In this document: in pieces, positions 1 to 9,899 of the stretch
How positions within the stretch are numbered: position 1 is the stretch's first letter
Layout of the letters: each line of letters begins with the position of its first letter
Assembly: GCA_037074705.1 (NCBI GenBank)
Contig: CM073591.1
Span: 36,002,587 to 36,066,586 of the forward strand
Direction: 5' to 3'
DNA: 64,000 nt
Source of the DNA: Zhengitettix transpicula
Taxonomy: Eukaryota; Arthropoda; Insecta; Orthoptera; Tetrigidae
Made by a program: the position numbers and the translations under genes
The notes under the pieces: generated by a model
Database searches by the model: none
What the model was told of the DNA's origin: nothing
The model's input: the letters and a program-made list of their open reading frames with translations, nothing else

Positions 1-165
1 TTAGGAGGCAGTTGGCCGACTGTTCCAATGGGACCAGCAAACAACTCTTACCGTATGCCCAAGGTCTGTGACCCCGGAACATACACCTCTCAAAACAAGC
101 CGAGGTGCCTCGTCTTGTCGGAACCTTAGTTCAATAACGGAGAGAGGAAAAGGCATCCCCAAAGG
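1..165 (-). mobile_element. Family A retroposon, 5' part, cut by window edge
   Basis: On the minus strand this reads from about GGGGATGCCTTTTCC through AACTAAGGTTCC, the cacctcgg block and the ccaattggaata-like block found in every longer family A copy. The 3' half lies outside the window. Sequence identity with the copies at 6250-6690, 18659-18900 and 44072-44519 is the evidence. There is no intact ORF; the apparent 82-codon ORF on this strand is the translated repeat. Function unknown. Confidence 0.8.
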
Positions 166-179
166 ATGATTCACCTCAC

Positions 180-2330
180 AGGATTTGTGCATAAGTTTCA
201 CATTAGTGAATGGATTCATCAAAATAAAATAGAAATCACCATTAAACACTGGGCAAAAATTTTAATGAGACGGAAATACCTGGAATGGAAACACAATATT
301 AAAAAATATATTCTCGCAATCCTAATGCCGATATACAGTATGTGAAGATAGAGCTAATGAAACAAAAAAATATATCCAAGGATATAATAATTTTTTAGTT
401 ATAATTTTTGAAAATGTTCATTACTACTTATTTCCTTCTGACTACGGAGAAATACACTAACGAGCTAATTAGAGCCCAAGGTTCTTCAGGACATGCCTCA
501 AGTTCTTTCCCATTAAGCTAAAATATTAAACACTTAATATATCCCTTCACAATCGGAAACTTAATTATTTAAATTACTTAATTTTTCGAAATAAATTCGT
601 GTTCCGTTTAAGTGTGTGTTTATGATGCTGCTGTCAATTATCTCATTAATGTTCGTTTTTAATAATCTGTTTTATTTTAAATTCACGAGAAAGTTGTAAT
701 TATATGTGGAAAAAAACTGCCAATTAAGGAAAGAAACAGCGACTGGCAGTAAACGTAGAAAACAAATTAGAAAATAATATATTGGTATTATGATTTTACT
801 CCCCCCTCCTCCAAGAGAATGAAATCAGTGTTATGATTAAATTTAGGATTTTAAATTCATTTACATAAAAATGAACCGTTTTTCTAATACATCTTTAACT
901 GCGTTACATTGAGATGAAGGCGTTCAAAATGCACTAACGAACTAGTTAATAAAATGACGATATGAAGAACTAAGATATAGTGATAAATTCAAGTTGAAGA
1001 CAATTATTCAAATATACGGGTCTCAAGTTAATGCTAAAAATTGATTCATTCTCCTATCCTTAAGATAAAACAATTTTTGGCACTTGTCAGATAAATAATG
1101 TTGAATTATTGGAAATGTCTATTCTTTTTTAGTTTCTATTAGATCTTCCAATTCTCAACGTCTTCGTATATATACGCATTCGGCCGTATCTCTAATTCTT
1201 AAACTTTCATTCACTCTTCCTAATGATTCTTCTTTTTCATTTCGTATCACCTTCATTATCCTCAGCTCCATTGGGACGGGGATAGGGATTGTAGGTTAAA
1301 TGAAGAGAACAATCTCGTTTCGAACGATGAAGGAGAAGGAAACAATATCTTGATAATATTCAGTAATTGTTTACTGCTGAAGTTAGATGAAGGAAAAGTA
1401 ATGCGGTAAATAAAGCGAAAGAAGTGGAGGATCATCTTCGTTGCTGAAAGGATGAAGGAAATACGATTATGTCAAACTGCGGGCCTGAAATTCTCAATTA
1501 CATAATTATTGAAAATTCTTAAATTTAATTAATCTATTAAGTTATTTTAGTGAATCAAATCAAATGAAATGTCATTTTTTACTTTATTTTTAAAACAATT
1601 GGCATAAAATTCTGCTAGATATAATAATGAATCAACAATGGAATATTGAGGGAGGAAATATGATTTCTTTCTACATGAACGTGCAACATGAAGCGTTCAT
1701 TTTTCTAAGAATGTCTTAATTTTTTTTGTTTTTTGTTTAAAGTGTACTGTGTAAAAGTTTGCAAGACTAAAAATTCAAATTAGCCATTATTGTGCGTGCT
1801 AGTGAACTCACCTTGGAGCATTTCAAATGCAAATCTCCATAAGGAAGATTAAATAGACGTTTACTGAAATCAGAAGGAAATAAATATATTAAATTAATGA
1901 AATAAAATCAGAAGACTGAAATACATAAACCAGTTGATTTAATTTTTTTTAAAATAATTAATCTTATTTTTTAGTTTAATATAGGGATGGTCGAATGGGT
2001 TCATGTCTTGAAATCTTGTATTTCAGCTAAGTCAAAAATGTAATTTCAGACAAACAGTTATGAATGAATAGTGCAAAAATTGGAAAGATATAAAAAGATC
2101 ATACAGGTAAAAAAAGTCCCGACTGACTAACAACAGAAAATGTTTGACAACAAAAAACCTAAGAATAAAATCAGAAAAATTAAGTAGTCGCAAAAAAATG
2201 TACCAATAAACAGACAATATTTTTGGATGTTGGTAAAAATGGCAATATATTTTTCCATTCGCGTAAATAGTACAGCTTAATCGAAAAGTGAATACTGTTA
2301 TTCGAAGAAGAAGAAGAAGAAGAAGAAAGT
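180..2330. other. AT-rich spacer, no gene recognised
   Basis: Mostly AT-rich sequence with stop codons in all frames. There is a homopurine GAA run (about 2306-2327) next to the following retroposon cluster. I see no conserved domain, RNA gene or repeat shared with the rest of the window. Confidence 0.6.
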
Positions 2331-2344
2331 GTAGACTGGCTATA

Positions 2345-2860
2345 TATAGGGTAATCCACATAGTGGCCAGTACCCTCTTATATCATAGGAAAGGGCCTAA
2401 AAGGTAGAGAAAGGTAGCCAAGGGTAAACTAGTTTTTTTAAAGGGCATGAGGGTAATCCACGTTGGGCAACTACCCTTTAACAGCATAGGAAGGGATTTG
2501 AAAGGGGGGATGCGGTTTTTTATTTTTTTTATTGGGCAACAGGCTACATGAGGGTGATCCACATTGGGCAACTCCCCTTTAATAGCATAGGAAAGGATTT
2601 TAAAGGGGGGATGCGGAAGGGTAGAGGAAGGTATCCAAGGGTTACTAGGGCCCCCGGGCTATGGTTTAAGGATCCTACCCGGCATTCGCGTAAAGAAATG
2701 CAGGGAAAACCCTAGAAAAACCTGCATCAGGTAGGTCGGGCATTGGGTGCTTGTCCCACGCCCTTCCGATAGCGGGAGAGGAGTTTGCTGTGGGGACGCA
2801 GCATTCCCTTCTCCGTGCCTCGACCAGTTTAGGAGGCATCTGGCCGGTTATTCCAATGGG
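2345..2860 (-). mobile_element. Three stacked family A copies
   Basis: Reading leftwards, three 3' ends of family A are stacked. The rightmost (about 2534-2855) is nearly full and ends with the gttgccc terminus at 2534-2541. A second fragment (about 2443-2515) retains the ctacccttta/ggatgcgg segment and abuts an oligo-T run, that is, an A tail on the minus strand. A third, diverged fragment (about 2345-2440) carries gtaatccacatagtgg, the ending of the B type also seen at 33410-33440. The arrangement suggests repeated insertion into earlier A tails. Confidence 0.75.
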
Positions 2861-3480
2861 GTTCTCGTTCTACAGTTTAAGGTTCATAACCTGAAATTCA
2901 CCTGAAAGTGATGCAACGAAAACCTTCAAGAAACCTGCAGGAGGTGCGTTGGGCATTTGGTACTTGTCCCAACCATGGCGAAAGTGGGGTTTGATGTGGG
3001 TTTGCAACCTAGACCTTTTTTGGTGGCAGATGGCCGACTACTCCAATGGGATTAGCCGTAGCGCCTCGGCTTGTGGAAACCTTAGTTCAAAAAACCAGAA
3101 AGCGAGGAGACGGCATCTCCAAAGGTAACCACCTGCAGAGCTCCCTTGGAAGTTGACCTGCGAGAGAATAGCTCTTACAGGCTTCCATGGTGCTGCTATT
3201 TCCGTTAACTGATTGGAATATAAAGCAAGGATGGAAAACCATTGAGAGAGACAAATGGAAAGGAGTGCCTGGTCTTTACAGGGAGAAGCCGTGTAAGTTC
3301 TTCCTACACATACTGTCGGGGACAAATTGCTCATGGTAGTTAGGCAGAGGCAATCTTCACGGACCATGTAGACAAACAGTGGGTAACGAAGACCCACAGA
3401 TAAGGACTGGACCTGGAATGTGTTACGGACGTAAATGACCACTTAGAGAAGGAAGGACAGGACCACTCAGTGACCAGAAA
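2856..3480 (-). mobile_element. B-type composite retroposon copy
   Basis: This is a longer relative of family A. It shares the aaacctgca, tacttgtccca, ggccgactactccaatggg and aaccttagttcaaa blocks, then extends further 5' into a unique part (about 3130-3480). The same extension is at 32808-33010 on the plus strand. Both copies keep an open frame with the peptide YTASPCKDQALLSICLS followed by EIAAPWKPVRAILSQV. Conservation of frame may only reflect nucleotide similarity between two copies. No known domain is recognised. Confidence 0.65.
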
Positions 3481-3489
3481 TTTGTAGCC

Positions 3490-3740
3490 TACAAGATGTC
3501 GGCCAGGCCTCGTTTGTAGTTAACGGTTATGACCTTAGACATCAAGGGAGCAATTACGGGTATAGATAGGTGCCTACCTAACTCTCAATGGTGAAATAAC
3601 TATCCTCAATCTGGAAAATGCAAGACATTCTCACAAAGAATGAAATCCGCTACCATATACAGACTGGAAATCGATGTTTTGGCAATGACTGTTATGTAAA
3701 GTCTTTGTCAAAACTTGCGTATAAATGCGAAGCGAGAAAA
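3490..3740 (+). pseudogene. LINE reverse transcriptase fragment
   Basis: Frame-broken translation gives a VNGYDL-like stretch followed by NEIRYHIQTGNRCFG (about 3640-3690). In many arthropod non-LTR retrotransposons the RT C-terminal region has the order 'V-D/N-G-Y... E-I-(K/R)-x-R-I-x-x-G-N-R-C', just before the chain leading to the 'YG-E-W' box. That downstream box is not preserved. The match is short and rests on remembered family patterns, so confidence is moderate. It may be from the same kind of element as the 3' end at 7058-7470. Confidence 0.45.
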
Positions 3741-3844
3741 CCTGTTTTTTTTGGTGACTTTTGTCTCACAGGTTACATACTCGCAGAACAACTCCTCCAC
3801 ATTAGCAATCGAAGACGTCGATATTTTGAACTATTAATATAAAT

Positions 3845-5250
3845 TATAATCACTGTCATTCTATTTACTACTTAATTGTTTCTTTAAAATCCGAATGAGC
3901 TAATCATGTTGATGGCAAAACACTGCATAAGCCACTAATACCTTTTAACTTCTTGAATTTCATACCGACTTCTTATCTCACATCTTAACGATTATACATT
4001 TAGACCCAGTAATTAATAAATAGTCTAAGCAAATACTATTGATATACTCGAAGGAAAATTTCTACACTTCCGGAGAAATTGGAGCTGTTGGTAAACCAGG
4101 CTCGATGACTGTACTGAGCGGAGAGGTTGGTGAGTTAGCGCATCTTAAAGTGAAGATCATTTTTATGATTTTTCGAAATTTGGAGTCGAAACAAGAAATA
4201 CGTATAGATCGCACTTAAACAAGTTGATAGGCTGTGAGAGAGTTGTCCGAGAGTAGCTGCGGAGTTTCGCTCTGTTATTGTGGGTAGGGACCACAATATT
4301 CAAGCCTGTTATTTTACTGAAGGACATCGCCAGGACGTTAGCCGACAACGTCAGGTGGCGCCAACCTTTACCAACATACACAACAAGACAGAAACATTTC
4401 ACGGAAACCTGTTCAGTAAGCCCTATTTTAAAATTTTCCTTTCGTTTTTCATCATTTTCTCTAATTTTTATCCTATATTATTTTGTATTTTCATTGGCCC
4501 TAAACATCCACCACAATACTGAGAAAAAGTATTTCAATTGTCTAATTATTTTATAAGTCCAAACCACTGGTAGAATTTTTATTATAATATATGTATATAA
4601 ATAGTATTTAACATGAGTATATTTACATAAATTAGACGAATATTAAACAGAAAACAAAAATTTGGTTATACGTGAAATGTCTGTTTAATCTACCTTCGCA
4701 TGAGACAAACATATCGTATTAGAAGATAATGGTTGTCTCCATCCCCACGTGAAGATGGAGTTATTTTAGCATTTTTTGTTTTCCAAGTCATTAACCCACG
4801 ACAGTAGGAACTATTTTCATAAATGATATTATTTACAATATCCTCTATTCTTCTGCCGAGTAATATTATTTTTAAAAGTTTAATGTCACCGTTCGTGAAT
4901 TGAAAGACCCAAATGATTGTGTTTGGTAGATTATTTAATGATTTATATTAAATTCTATTACGTTGTAGGACATTTTTTACATTTATACTGTTTTCGTTTG
5001 TACGTCTGCTTCTATCCGAGAGGAATTTCTGACTAAGTGGTACTTTATGTCGAATACATGATTTAAAAAAAAAAGTATTTAACAGTTGTTAATGTCCGCA
5101 TTTTAAACGACGCATTTATTCGTCTATTAAGACCTGAGATTAATGATGGCGGTGCTTCTTAATCGGTGGATTCTATTGGGAGGTGATGTGTTTCGGATGA
5201 TGAAAGAGAATTTCTTTGTGGGATAGACCATAAATAGGTCAGGACAAGTC
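3845..5250. other. AT-rich spacer, no gene recognised
   Basis: No domain or repeat family is recognised. Overlapping short ORFs at 4163-4556 on both strands carry no motif I know and look like chance frames. Confidence 0.55.
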
Positions 5251-5254
5251 TCCT

Positions 5255-5640
5255 TCAGCCCGTGTTTCTTCCATTATTCATAAGGCGGAGTCAGTCCCGG
5301 AGCAGTGGCGAAGTCAATATCGCCTCACGTCGACTTCGACCTCCACCTTGAAGTTAGACGGGCGACTACGTCGCGTTAATTCTGCTTGAAAACTGTCGAC
5401 GTGAACGTGTATGTGAAACGTCTCTCGCTTATACAGGCTCACTTGTTGCATCTTGCCTTCTTTCTCTGTTTCTCCGTCCCTCTCACGCCAGCGAATATCG
5501 AGCCTTGTTTAAGACGCGGAGGCTATCTCTATGGCGAATCTCGAAGCTCTGCACGCTTTCTTGTCTTCTGCCCATATCGTCCTCCTCTGATCCGTTGGTA
5601 TAGTTGTCTGTAGTTCAAATACTGACGACGTGTCTGTGGC
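5255..5640. other. GC-elevated unique island
   Basis: This is an abrupt local rise in GC and CpG (gcctcacgtcgacttcgacc, gggcgactacgtcgcg) in otherwise AT-rich DNA, with no similarity to the repeat families here. A 75-codon plus ORF (5386-5613) has no recognisable domain. It could be an exon, an untranslated exon or an old unique transposon fragment. Confidence 0.3.
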
Positions 5641-6024
5641 GGTAAAGTTGCTCGTAGGAGTGAAACTATGCAGATCTAGACAGCCGTTTTACAGCAATGC
5701 ACGGAATAAATTATCTCTGATGAGAACTCACAATATATAACAAAGCGTTACTAAGAGTATTTTTTATTAATCTCACTCATTTATGATGCATCCTTTATGT
5801 GAGCCAAGACCGATACTTAGTACACCAAATAATAATTAACATTTTTCTCAAATTTCGTTCTCCCGTTTTTCAGCCATTCTAACATTGAACACACACATTT
5901 TTTCGTGGTTATTAAATAAAATATCTCTGAGAATCAGTAACTATTTATTCCTGTTATTAACAGCAAAACAAAAATCTCTCTAAATATATATATAGAATAA
6001 TAAATTAGAATTAATATTGAAAAC

Positions 6025-6232
6025 ATGCAGGTTTTTCTAAGGTTTTCCCTGCATTTCTTTAGGCGAATGCCGGGTAGGATCCTTAAAATATAGCCCGGGG
6101 GCCCTAGTAACCCTTGGCTACCTTCCTCTTCCCTTCTGCATCCCCCCTTTCAAATCCCTTCCTAAGCTATTAAATGGGAGTTGCCCAATGTGGATCACCC
6201 TCATGTAGCCTGTTGCCCTAAAATAATAATAA
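6025..6232 (+). mobile_element. Family A retroposon, 5' truncated
   Basis: Starts abruptly at atgcaggtttttctaagg, continues through gccgggtaggatcc, agcccgggggccctag and cccttccta..gctattaaa, and ends at cctgttgcccta with an A-rich tail (aaataataataaaaaaaa). An intact 3' end with a missing 5' part is the usual signature of target-primed reverse transcription. It lies head-to-tail with the next copy. Confidence 0.85.
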
Positions 6233-6249
6233 AAAAAACCATTTTTTTT

Positions 6250-6705
6250 ACCTCTTCTTTTTTGAACGAAGGTTCCCACAAGCCGAGGCACCTCGGCCTG
6301 TTCTGAGAGGTGTATGTTCCGGGGTCGCAGACCTTGGGCATACGGTAAGAGTTTTTCGCTATTCTCATTGGAATAGTCGGCCAGCTGCCTCCTAAACTGG
6401 TCGAGGCACGGAGAAGGGAATGCTGCGTCCCCACAGCAAACTCCTCTCCCGCTATCGGAAGGGCGTGGGACAAGTACCCAATGCCCGACCTACCCGATGC
6501 AAGTTTTTCTAGGGTTTTCCCTGCATTTCTTTAGGCGAATGCCGGGTAGGATCCTTAAAATATAGCCCGGGGGCCCTAGTAACCCTTGGCTACCTTCCTC
6601 TACCCTTCCGCATCCCCCCTTTCAAATCCCTTCCTATGCTATTAAAGGGGAGTTACCCAACGTGGACTACCCTCATGTGGCCTGTTGCCCTAAAAAAAAT
6701 GAAAA
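6250..6705 (+). mobile_element. Family A retroposon, near full length
   Basis: One of the most complete copies. It runs from tttttgaacgaaggttccc through cacctcggcctgttctgaga, the cataccgta block, cctcctaaactggtcgagg, gggcgtgggacaagtaccc, gccgggtaggatcc and agcccgggggccctag to cctgttgccc and an A-rich tail (taaaaaaaatgaaaaaaaaa). About 450 bp and clearly GC-richer than its surroundings. No ORF of known function. Whether it is a SINE or the 3' end of a larger element cannot be told here. Confidence 0.85.
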
Positions 6706-6828
6706 AAAAATGTATGATTTAATTTGTCTAGAAATTTGGAAAGTAATTTAAAATTATTTGTAAATAAAACTCTATTTGTAAAAAAGATTAATACGCTTTT
6801 TACAAATAATACCACCACCTACGGTGTA

Positions 6829-6882
6829 CTGATCAGCGTCTTTGTTTCGTATAACAGAGGTCCCGGGTTCGAACCCCGCTAG
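6829..6882 (+). other. tRNA-like B box and arms, not a tRNA gene
   Basis: B box GGGTTCGAACCCC inside a T-arm (6863-6879) with one mismatch, plus a 7-bp possible anticodon stem. The acceptor stem is missing. The same block recurs at 27105-27165 with a perfect T-stem, so it is repeat-borne. Confidence 0.55.
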
Positions 6883-7057
6883 GGTGTGAATATTGTTTCC
6901 ATACCGAGAAACTCCAACAAAAATTAGTTCCCCATTAGAGAAATTCAACAAAGTAGAATGTCAGTAATAACCTATCCGTTGATGCGACTATAAATATTTG
7001 TATATATATATATATAAGAAAAAATTTCAGCAAAACCTAAATTAATATATTTATTAA

Positions 7058-7470
7058 TGGCCCCTGACGGAAACCGACGCAAGGCTGATTGATGGATTCG
7101 AGAGAAGAGTTATTAGAAGGATAATTGGCCCTGTGTTCGATAAGGGACAATGGAGGAAAAGCTACAGTACAGAATTGTATACTATATACGCTGATGCTCC
7201 TGTAACAAACATCATACGATCAGGAAGGATAAGATTGGTAGGCCATGTAGCACGAATGAAGGAGTCTGAGGTGGCAACTTGGAACACCAGGAGGACAAAG
7301 AGAACGAGGTAGACCCGGAAGAAGATGGTTGGACTGAGTGGAGGAAGATTTAAGGAAGCTGTGATGTAGAAATTGAAAGAGGACAGCACATGATCGTTGA
7401 GGATGGAAGAAGCTCGTTGGAAAGGCCAAGGTTCACTACGGCCTGTAGCGCCATGGAAGAAGAAGAAGAA
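7058..7470 (+). mobile_element. LINE 3' end with RT C-terminal fragment
   Basis: Plus-strand translation, with breaks, gives RLIDGFERRVIRRIIGPVF, then ELYTIYADAPVTNIIRSG and RIRLVGHVARM. This is the order found at the C-terminus of many arthropod non-LTR retrotransposon polyproteins (R-R-I-x-G-P ... W-R ... E-L-Y ... I-x-x-x-R-L-R-W-x-G-H-V-x-R-M). The element ends in a GAA microsatellite tail (about 7456-7470). Its borders are exact: deleting 7058-7470 restores ttattaaactctagg, the sequence of the sister S copy near 27331. No target duplication is seen, so this is a 5'-truncated blunt insertion. Confidence 0.8.
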
Positions 7471-7720
7471 ACTCTAGGTTTAGTCAGTCACCAATTAATA
7501 ACTTGTGCTTTTTTAATACATTCCACTGAAAGCGTAAAAAACGGGAAAAATTCGAAATATCTATAATTTAGATCAGTAGAATTATATAAAATTTCAAGCC
7601 TTTTAAAAATATTATTTTCAACATTCTATAATCACTGTGTTTTGTTGGAATTTTATTGTTCCTGGTTTCGGTGCTTGATTTTGTAAAATGGAAGGTAATA
7701 TTGTAGAGGGGCACAATAAA

Positions 7721-7850
7721 TCAAAATTTAAAAATAATAATGGAAATCAGATATAATAAGAAGATAAAATAGCCAATGAAAGACAAAATGAAGTGAGGGT
7801 ATAAATACCAAACAACGTTTCTGGAAAATGTGTTCCTTTCTTCAGGTGCT
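7721..7850 (-). repeat. Family P unit with hammerhead-like core
   Basis: On the minus strand: CACCTGAAGAAAGGAACA, then a GGAA/TTCC hairpin, then GAAACGTTG, tggtatttata, then tttgtctttcattggctat. Core positions are CTGAAGA 7839-7845 and GAAAC 7817-7821 (complements). The layout C-U-G-A-N-G-A, stem II, G-A-A-A is that of a hammerhead ribozyme core. Hammerhead motifs are known in Penelope-like elements and retrozymes. Two unpaired bases at the foot of the hairpin depart from the canonical fold, so catalytic activity is unproven. Confidence 0.5.
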
Positions 7851-8608
7851 AAAGAAAACACACGATAGCCAAGAGTGATACAACCGCACAATTCAGTTGA
7901 CAAACTCATGTGATATAGATTTATTAATTGGGGCCCGGGAGGTTGTGTGAGTATCGGGTGGAGACTGTATGTAAACACTTTTCGTCTGGTGTTACGTTAC
8001 GATGCAAACGCTGTAGAAATCCTGAGGGTCTCCACTACAGGTCACATGGGCTGATTTGGACCTTTTGATTGGTTCTCACTCGGGAGGGGGTTTCTCTCAG
8101 TGTCTGGAACCACGTTTTGAATTATTCTAGCTACTGCCGTCTTTCTTTCGGATTATGAAGTCTCCGGGGCGCTCTCTACTCAGTCTCACTTTTCTATATT
8201 AAACTATATCTTTAACTTCACAGGGCTTTCTGATTTTTTTAATATCTCTGGGCGGTTCTTAGATACCAAGAATCCCCCAGCTATAGACGTTAATATTTTC
8301 CTGAAGAAAAGACCTGCTCTCGACGCTGAAGAAGAGACGGCACTAGATTTTCTCCGACCTGATCCTATTCAGTCTGATTATTTCTGTACTTTAGCTCAAT
8401 CTAAAAGTTATTGACATCCTCCTTATTTTGATCTCAGGGTTTTAGCATGTACACTATATTACACTCAAAATGTTAATAGTAAAAATTAAAATTTCAAATT
8501 AGGAGCTGAAAAATCGACAAAGTTTCTAGAAACGTTGTGTGGTATATATTGTAGTAATTAGTAATTAATCCATTGTTATAATTGCAAAGTAAAGGACTCA
8601 TTATTAGA

Positions 8609-8620
8609 GTATATAAAGCG
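8609..8620 (+). promoter_or_regulatory. TATA box of the LTR
   Basis: gagtatataaagcg lies about 60 bp inside the LTR. It matches the position-equivalent TATA motifs of the LTRs at 39275 and 52383, which supports a U3 promoter. Confidence 0.5.
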
Positions 8621-9407
8621 TGCACCGCAACACAGGCGGCGAGACACAGAGAACCATTGTTGAGACGTACGCATTCAAAAATCTACGAGACGAAGAGTCA
8701 GTCAACGGGGAGAAGCGAAACAGTTTAGTTGGTTGGACGGCATACATATATGCAGGCAGATATCCAGCCAGAATCAAGTTACAAACAGTACCTTAATAAG
8801 TCATGCCGCAGTAAAAACTCAATAAGTAAAGAGACCGTCACCAATTTCACCGAGAGAAAGTTGGTAATAATCTGACTGACCATTAATTCGGAAGGAGTAG
8901 CCGTTTCCAGCTGAGAGAACCTAAAGTTTCGACAGTGTTTTGTAACCAAATTAAATTCAGTGATATCCCCAAAAACGTGTGCACAGAAAACCCCAAAATT
9001 GAGACCTGGTCGGCCGTAAGTAAAAAAACTCTAAAATTTATTTGTAAACCATTTCTTTAAGATACGTCAGATCGTTCTTCAATTATTTCTTTTCTTTAAT
9101 TATTCATTTCTTTAATTGTTTTGTTAGTTAATTTAAATTCAATCTGTAATCTTATTGTCATCCGCAACAAAATTCGTCGAGGTTTAGACGAATTAACTTC
9201 AATAAAGGCTAAATGTAATTATAAATTATCGTAAATTCAATTCACCCATTTATCAAACCCAGTAAAGACCCTGAGATTCTAAATATTATTGTGTAATTTT
9301 TTATATTGTATTTAAAACTTTAATAAATTTGATTAATTGTTCAAATAAATATTTTTATTCAGCCACAACCATTTGTAATTTGTAGTTTTTATTAAATTAT
9401 TACAAAT

Positions 9408-9425
9408 TGGCGCAACAACGTGTGG
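9408..9425 (+). other. Primer-binding-site-like sequence
   Basis: TGGCGCAACAACGTGTGG sits 3 nt past the LTR end. Arthropod LTR elements often carry TGGCGCCCAACGTGGGGC at this point, so it looks like a mutated tRNA primer site. A comparable sequence follows the LTR at 40954. Confidence 0.55.
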
Positions 9426-9660
9426 CACGATTTTTGATAAATAGGGTAGAATAATAATTAAAGAACGAAATCTGACTAACCTAAAACTTTAATAAATTTT
9501 GTTTAATTGATCAAATAAATTCTTTTATTTAGCCACAGCCATAAGTCCTTTATTTTAAATTATTACAATATGTATCATCACTTCATTTTTCTGTCATTTG
9601 GCTATTTTATCATATCATTATATTTCAAAACAGACGTATTATATTTTCAGTTGAAATGAG

Positions 9661-9885
9661 ATGTATTTAAAAACTATTAACATTTTTAATAATAAATTAT
9701 TAGTCATAAAATCTTCAGTTAACAAGACAACGACCGTTGTAGGTGTTGTATTTTTACAACTTCAAAACATACCAGACAGTCTGAAGAGAATACGAAATAG
9801 ATATAGAAACGTCGTTGTGTTGTTAATCACATACCTTATAATTAATACAAAATTTGTTAAGTACAAAATTTTAATGGTCCGTTAA
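9661..9885 (+). pseudogene. Possible Penelope-like RT fragment
   Basis: An open frame of 74 codons contains VVGVVFLQLQNIPDSLKRI followed by RNRYRN and, further on, NTKFVKYKILMVR. In insect Penelope-like elements the region after the RT core has the pattern (G)VVF-x-P-Y-x-x-x-x-S-D/E-x-L-K-R-I-x-N-R-Y-N-x-R followed by F-K-T-K-H-T-L-R-x-x-L. The overall match is suggestive, and the location directly after a family P unit strengthens it. The GIY-YIG endonuclease is not seen downstream. Identification is from memory of the family and needs a profile search. Confidence 0.4.
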
Positions 9886-9899
9886 TAGTCGTTAAATGT

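Larger units (their letters stand above)
6705..7520 (+). repeat. Family S repeat with tRNA-like arms (interrupted)
   Basis: Matches 26988-27385 over its length apart from the insertion at 7058-7470. It contains an inverted ATTTGTAAAAA/TTTTTACAAAT pair, then a tRNA-like block (about 6829-6880) with T-arm CCGGG-TTCGAAC-CCCG (B box GGGTTCGAACCCC) and, before it, a possible anticodon arm (CTTTGTT/AACAGAG). An A-box-like tgtactgatcagc lies upstream. No convincing acceptor stem. The likely class is a tRNA-related SINE or an element that captured one. The tRNA-like block is about 120 bp inside the repeat, not at its 5' end. Confidence 0.65.
8550..9567 (+). mobile_element. LTR retrotransposon remnant, internal deletion
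   Basis: The 5' LTR spans 8550-9404. It starts TGTAGTAATT and ends AAATTATTACA, with a TATA box TATAAA at 8612-8617, a donor-like GTAAGTA at 9016, and the motif CCCAGTAAAGACCCTGAGA at 9258-9276. Three bases on is a primer-binding-like TGGCGCAACAACGTGTGG (from 9408). The internal region is lost after about 75 bp, and 9481-9567 repeats the last ~90 bp of the LTR, ending in ATTACA. ATAT occurs at both outer junctions (4-bp target duplication). Gypsy-like elements are the best guess; no gag or pol remains. Confidence 0.8.
8498..9657 (+). repeat. Family P unit split by an LTR element
   Basis: The left half (about 8500-8549) has gagctgaaaaa, gtttctaGAAACGTTGTGTG and gtatatat. The right half (9568-9657) resumes with atatgtatcatcacttcatt, tctgtcatttggctatttta and ttcaaaacagacgtattata. 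Joined at the duplicated ATAT, they give the order seen in uninterrupted P units at 28651-28790 and 58763-58855. The LTR element 8550-9567 fills the gap. Confidence 0.65.

Noticed and set aside
3618..3842. Whole 74-codon ORF as a host gene
   Set aside because: Only its first third resembles anything (LINE RT); the rest is out-of-frame continuation.
6201..6473. 90-codon minus ORF as a conserved protein
   Set aside because: Similar peptides recur (1-249, 26154-26336, 32433-32636, 44236-44418) only because they are translated from family A copies; the frames are interrupted in most copies.
6829..6882. Functional tRNA gene
   Set aside because: T-arm and B box are present but there is no acceptor stem, and the block is repeated as part of a longer dispersed unit.
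9661..9885. HHR-like CTGAAGA...GAAAC inside the Penelope-like ORF (near 9780-9815)
   Set aside because: The bases between the two boxes form no stem, and the sequence is explained better as coding remnant.
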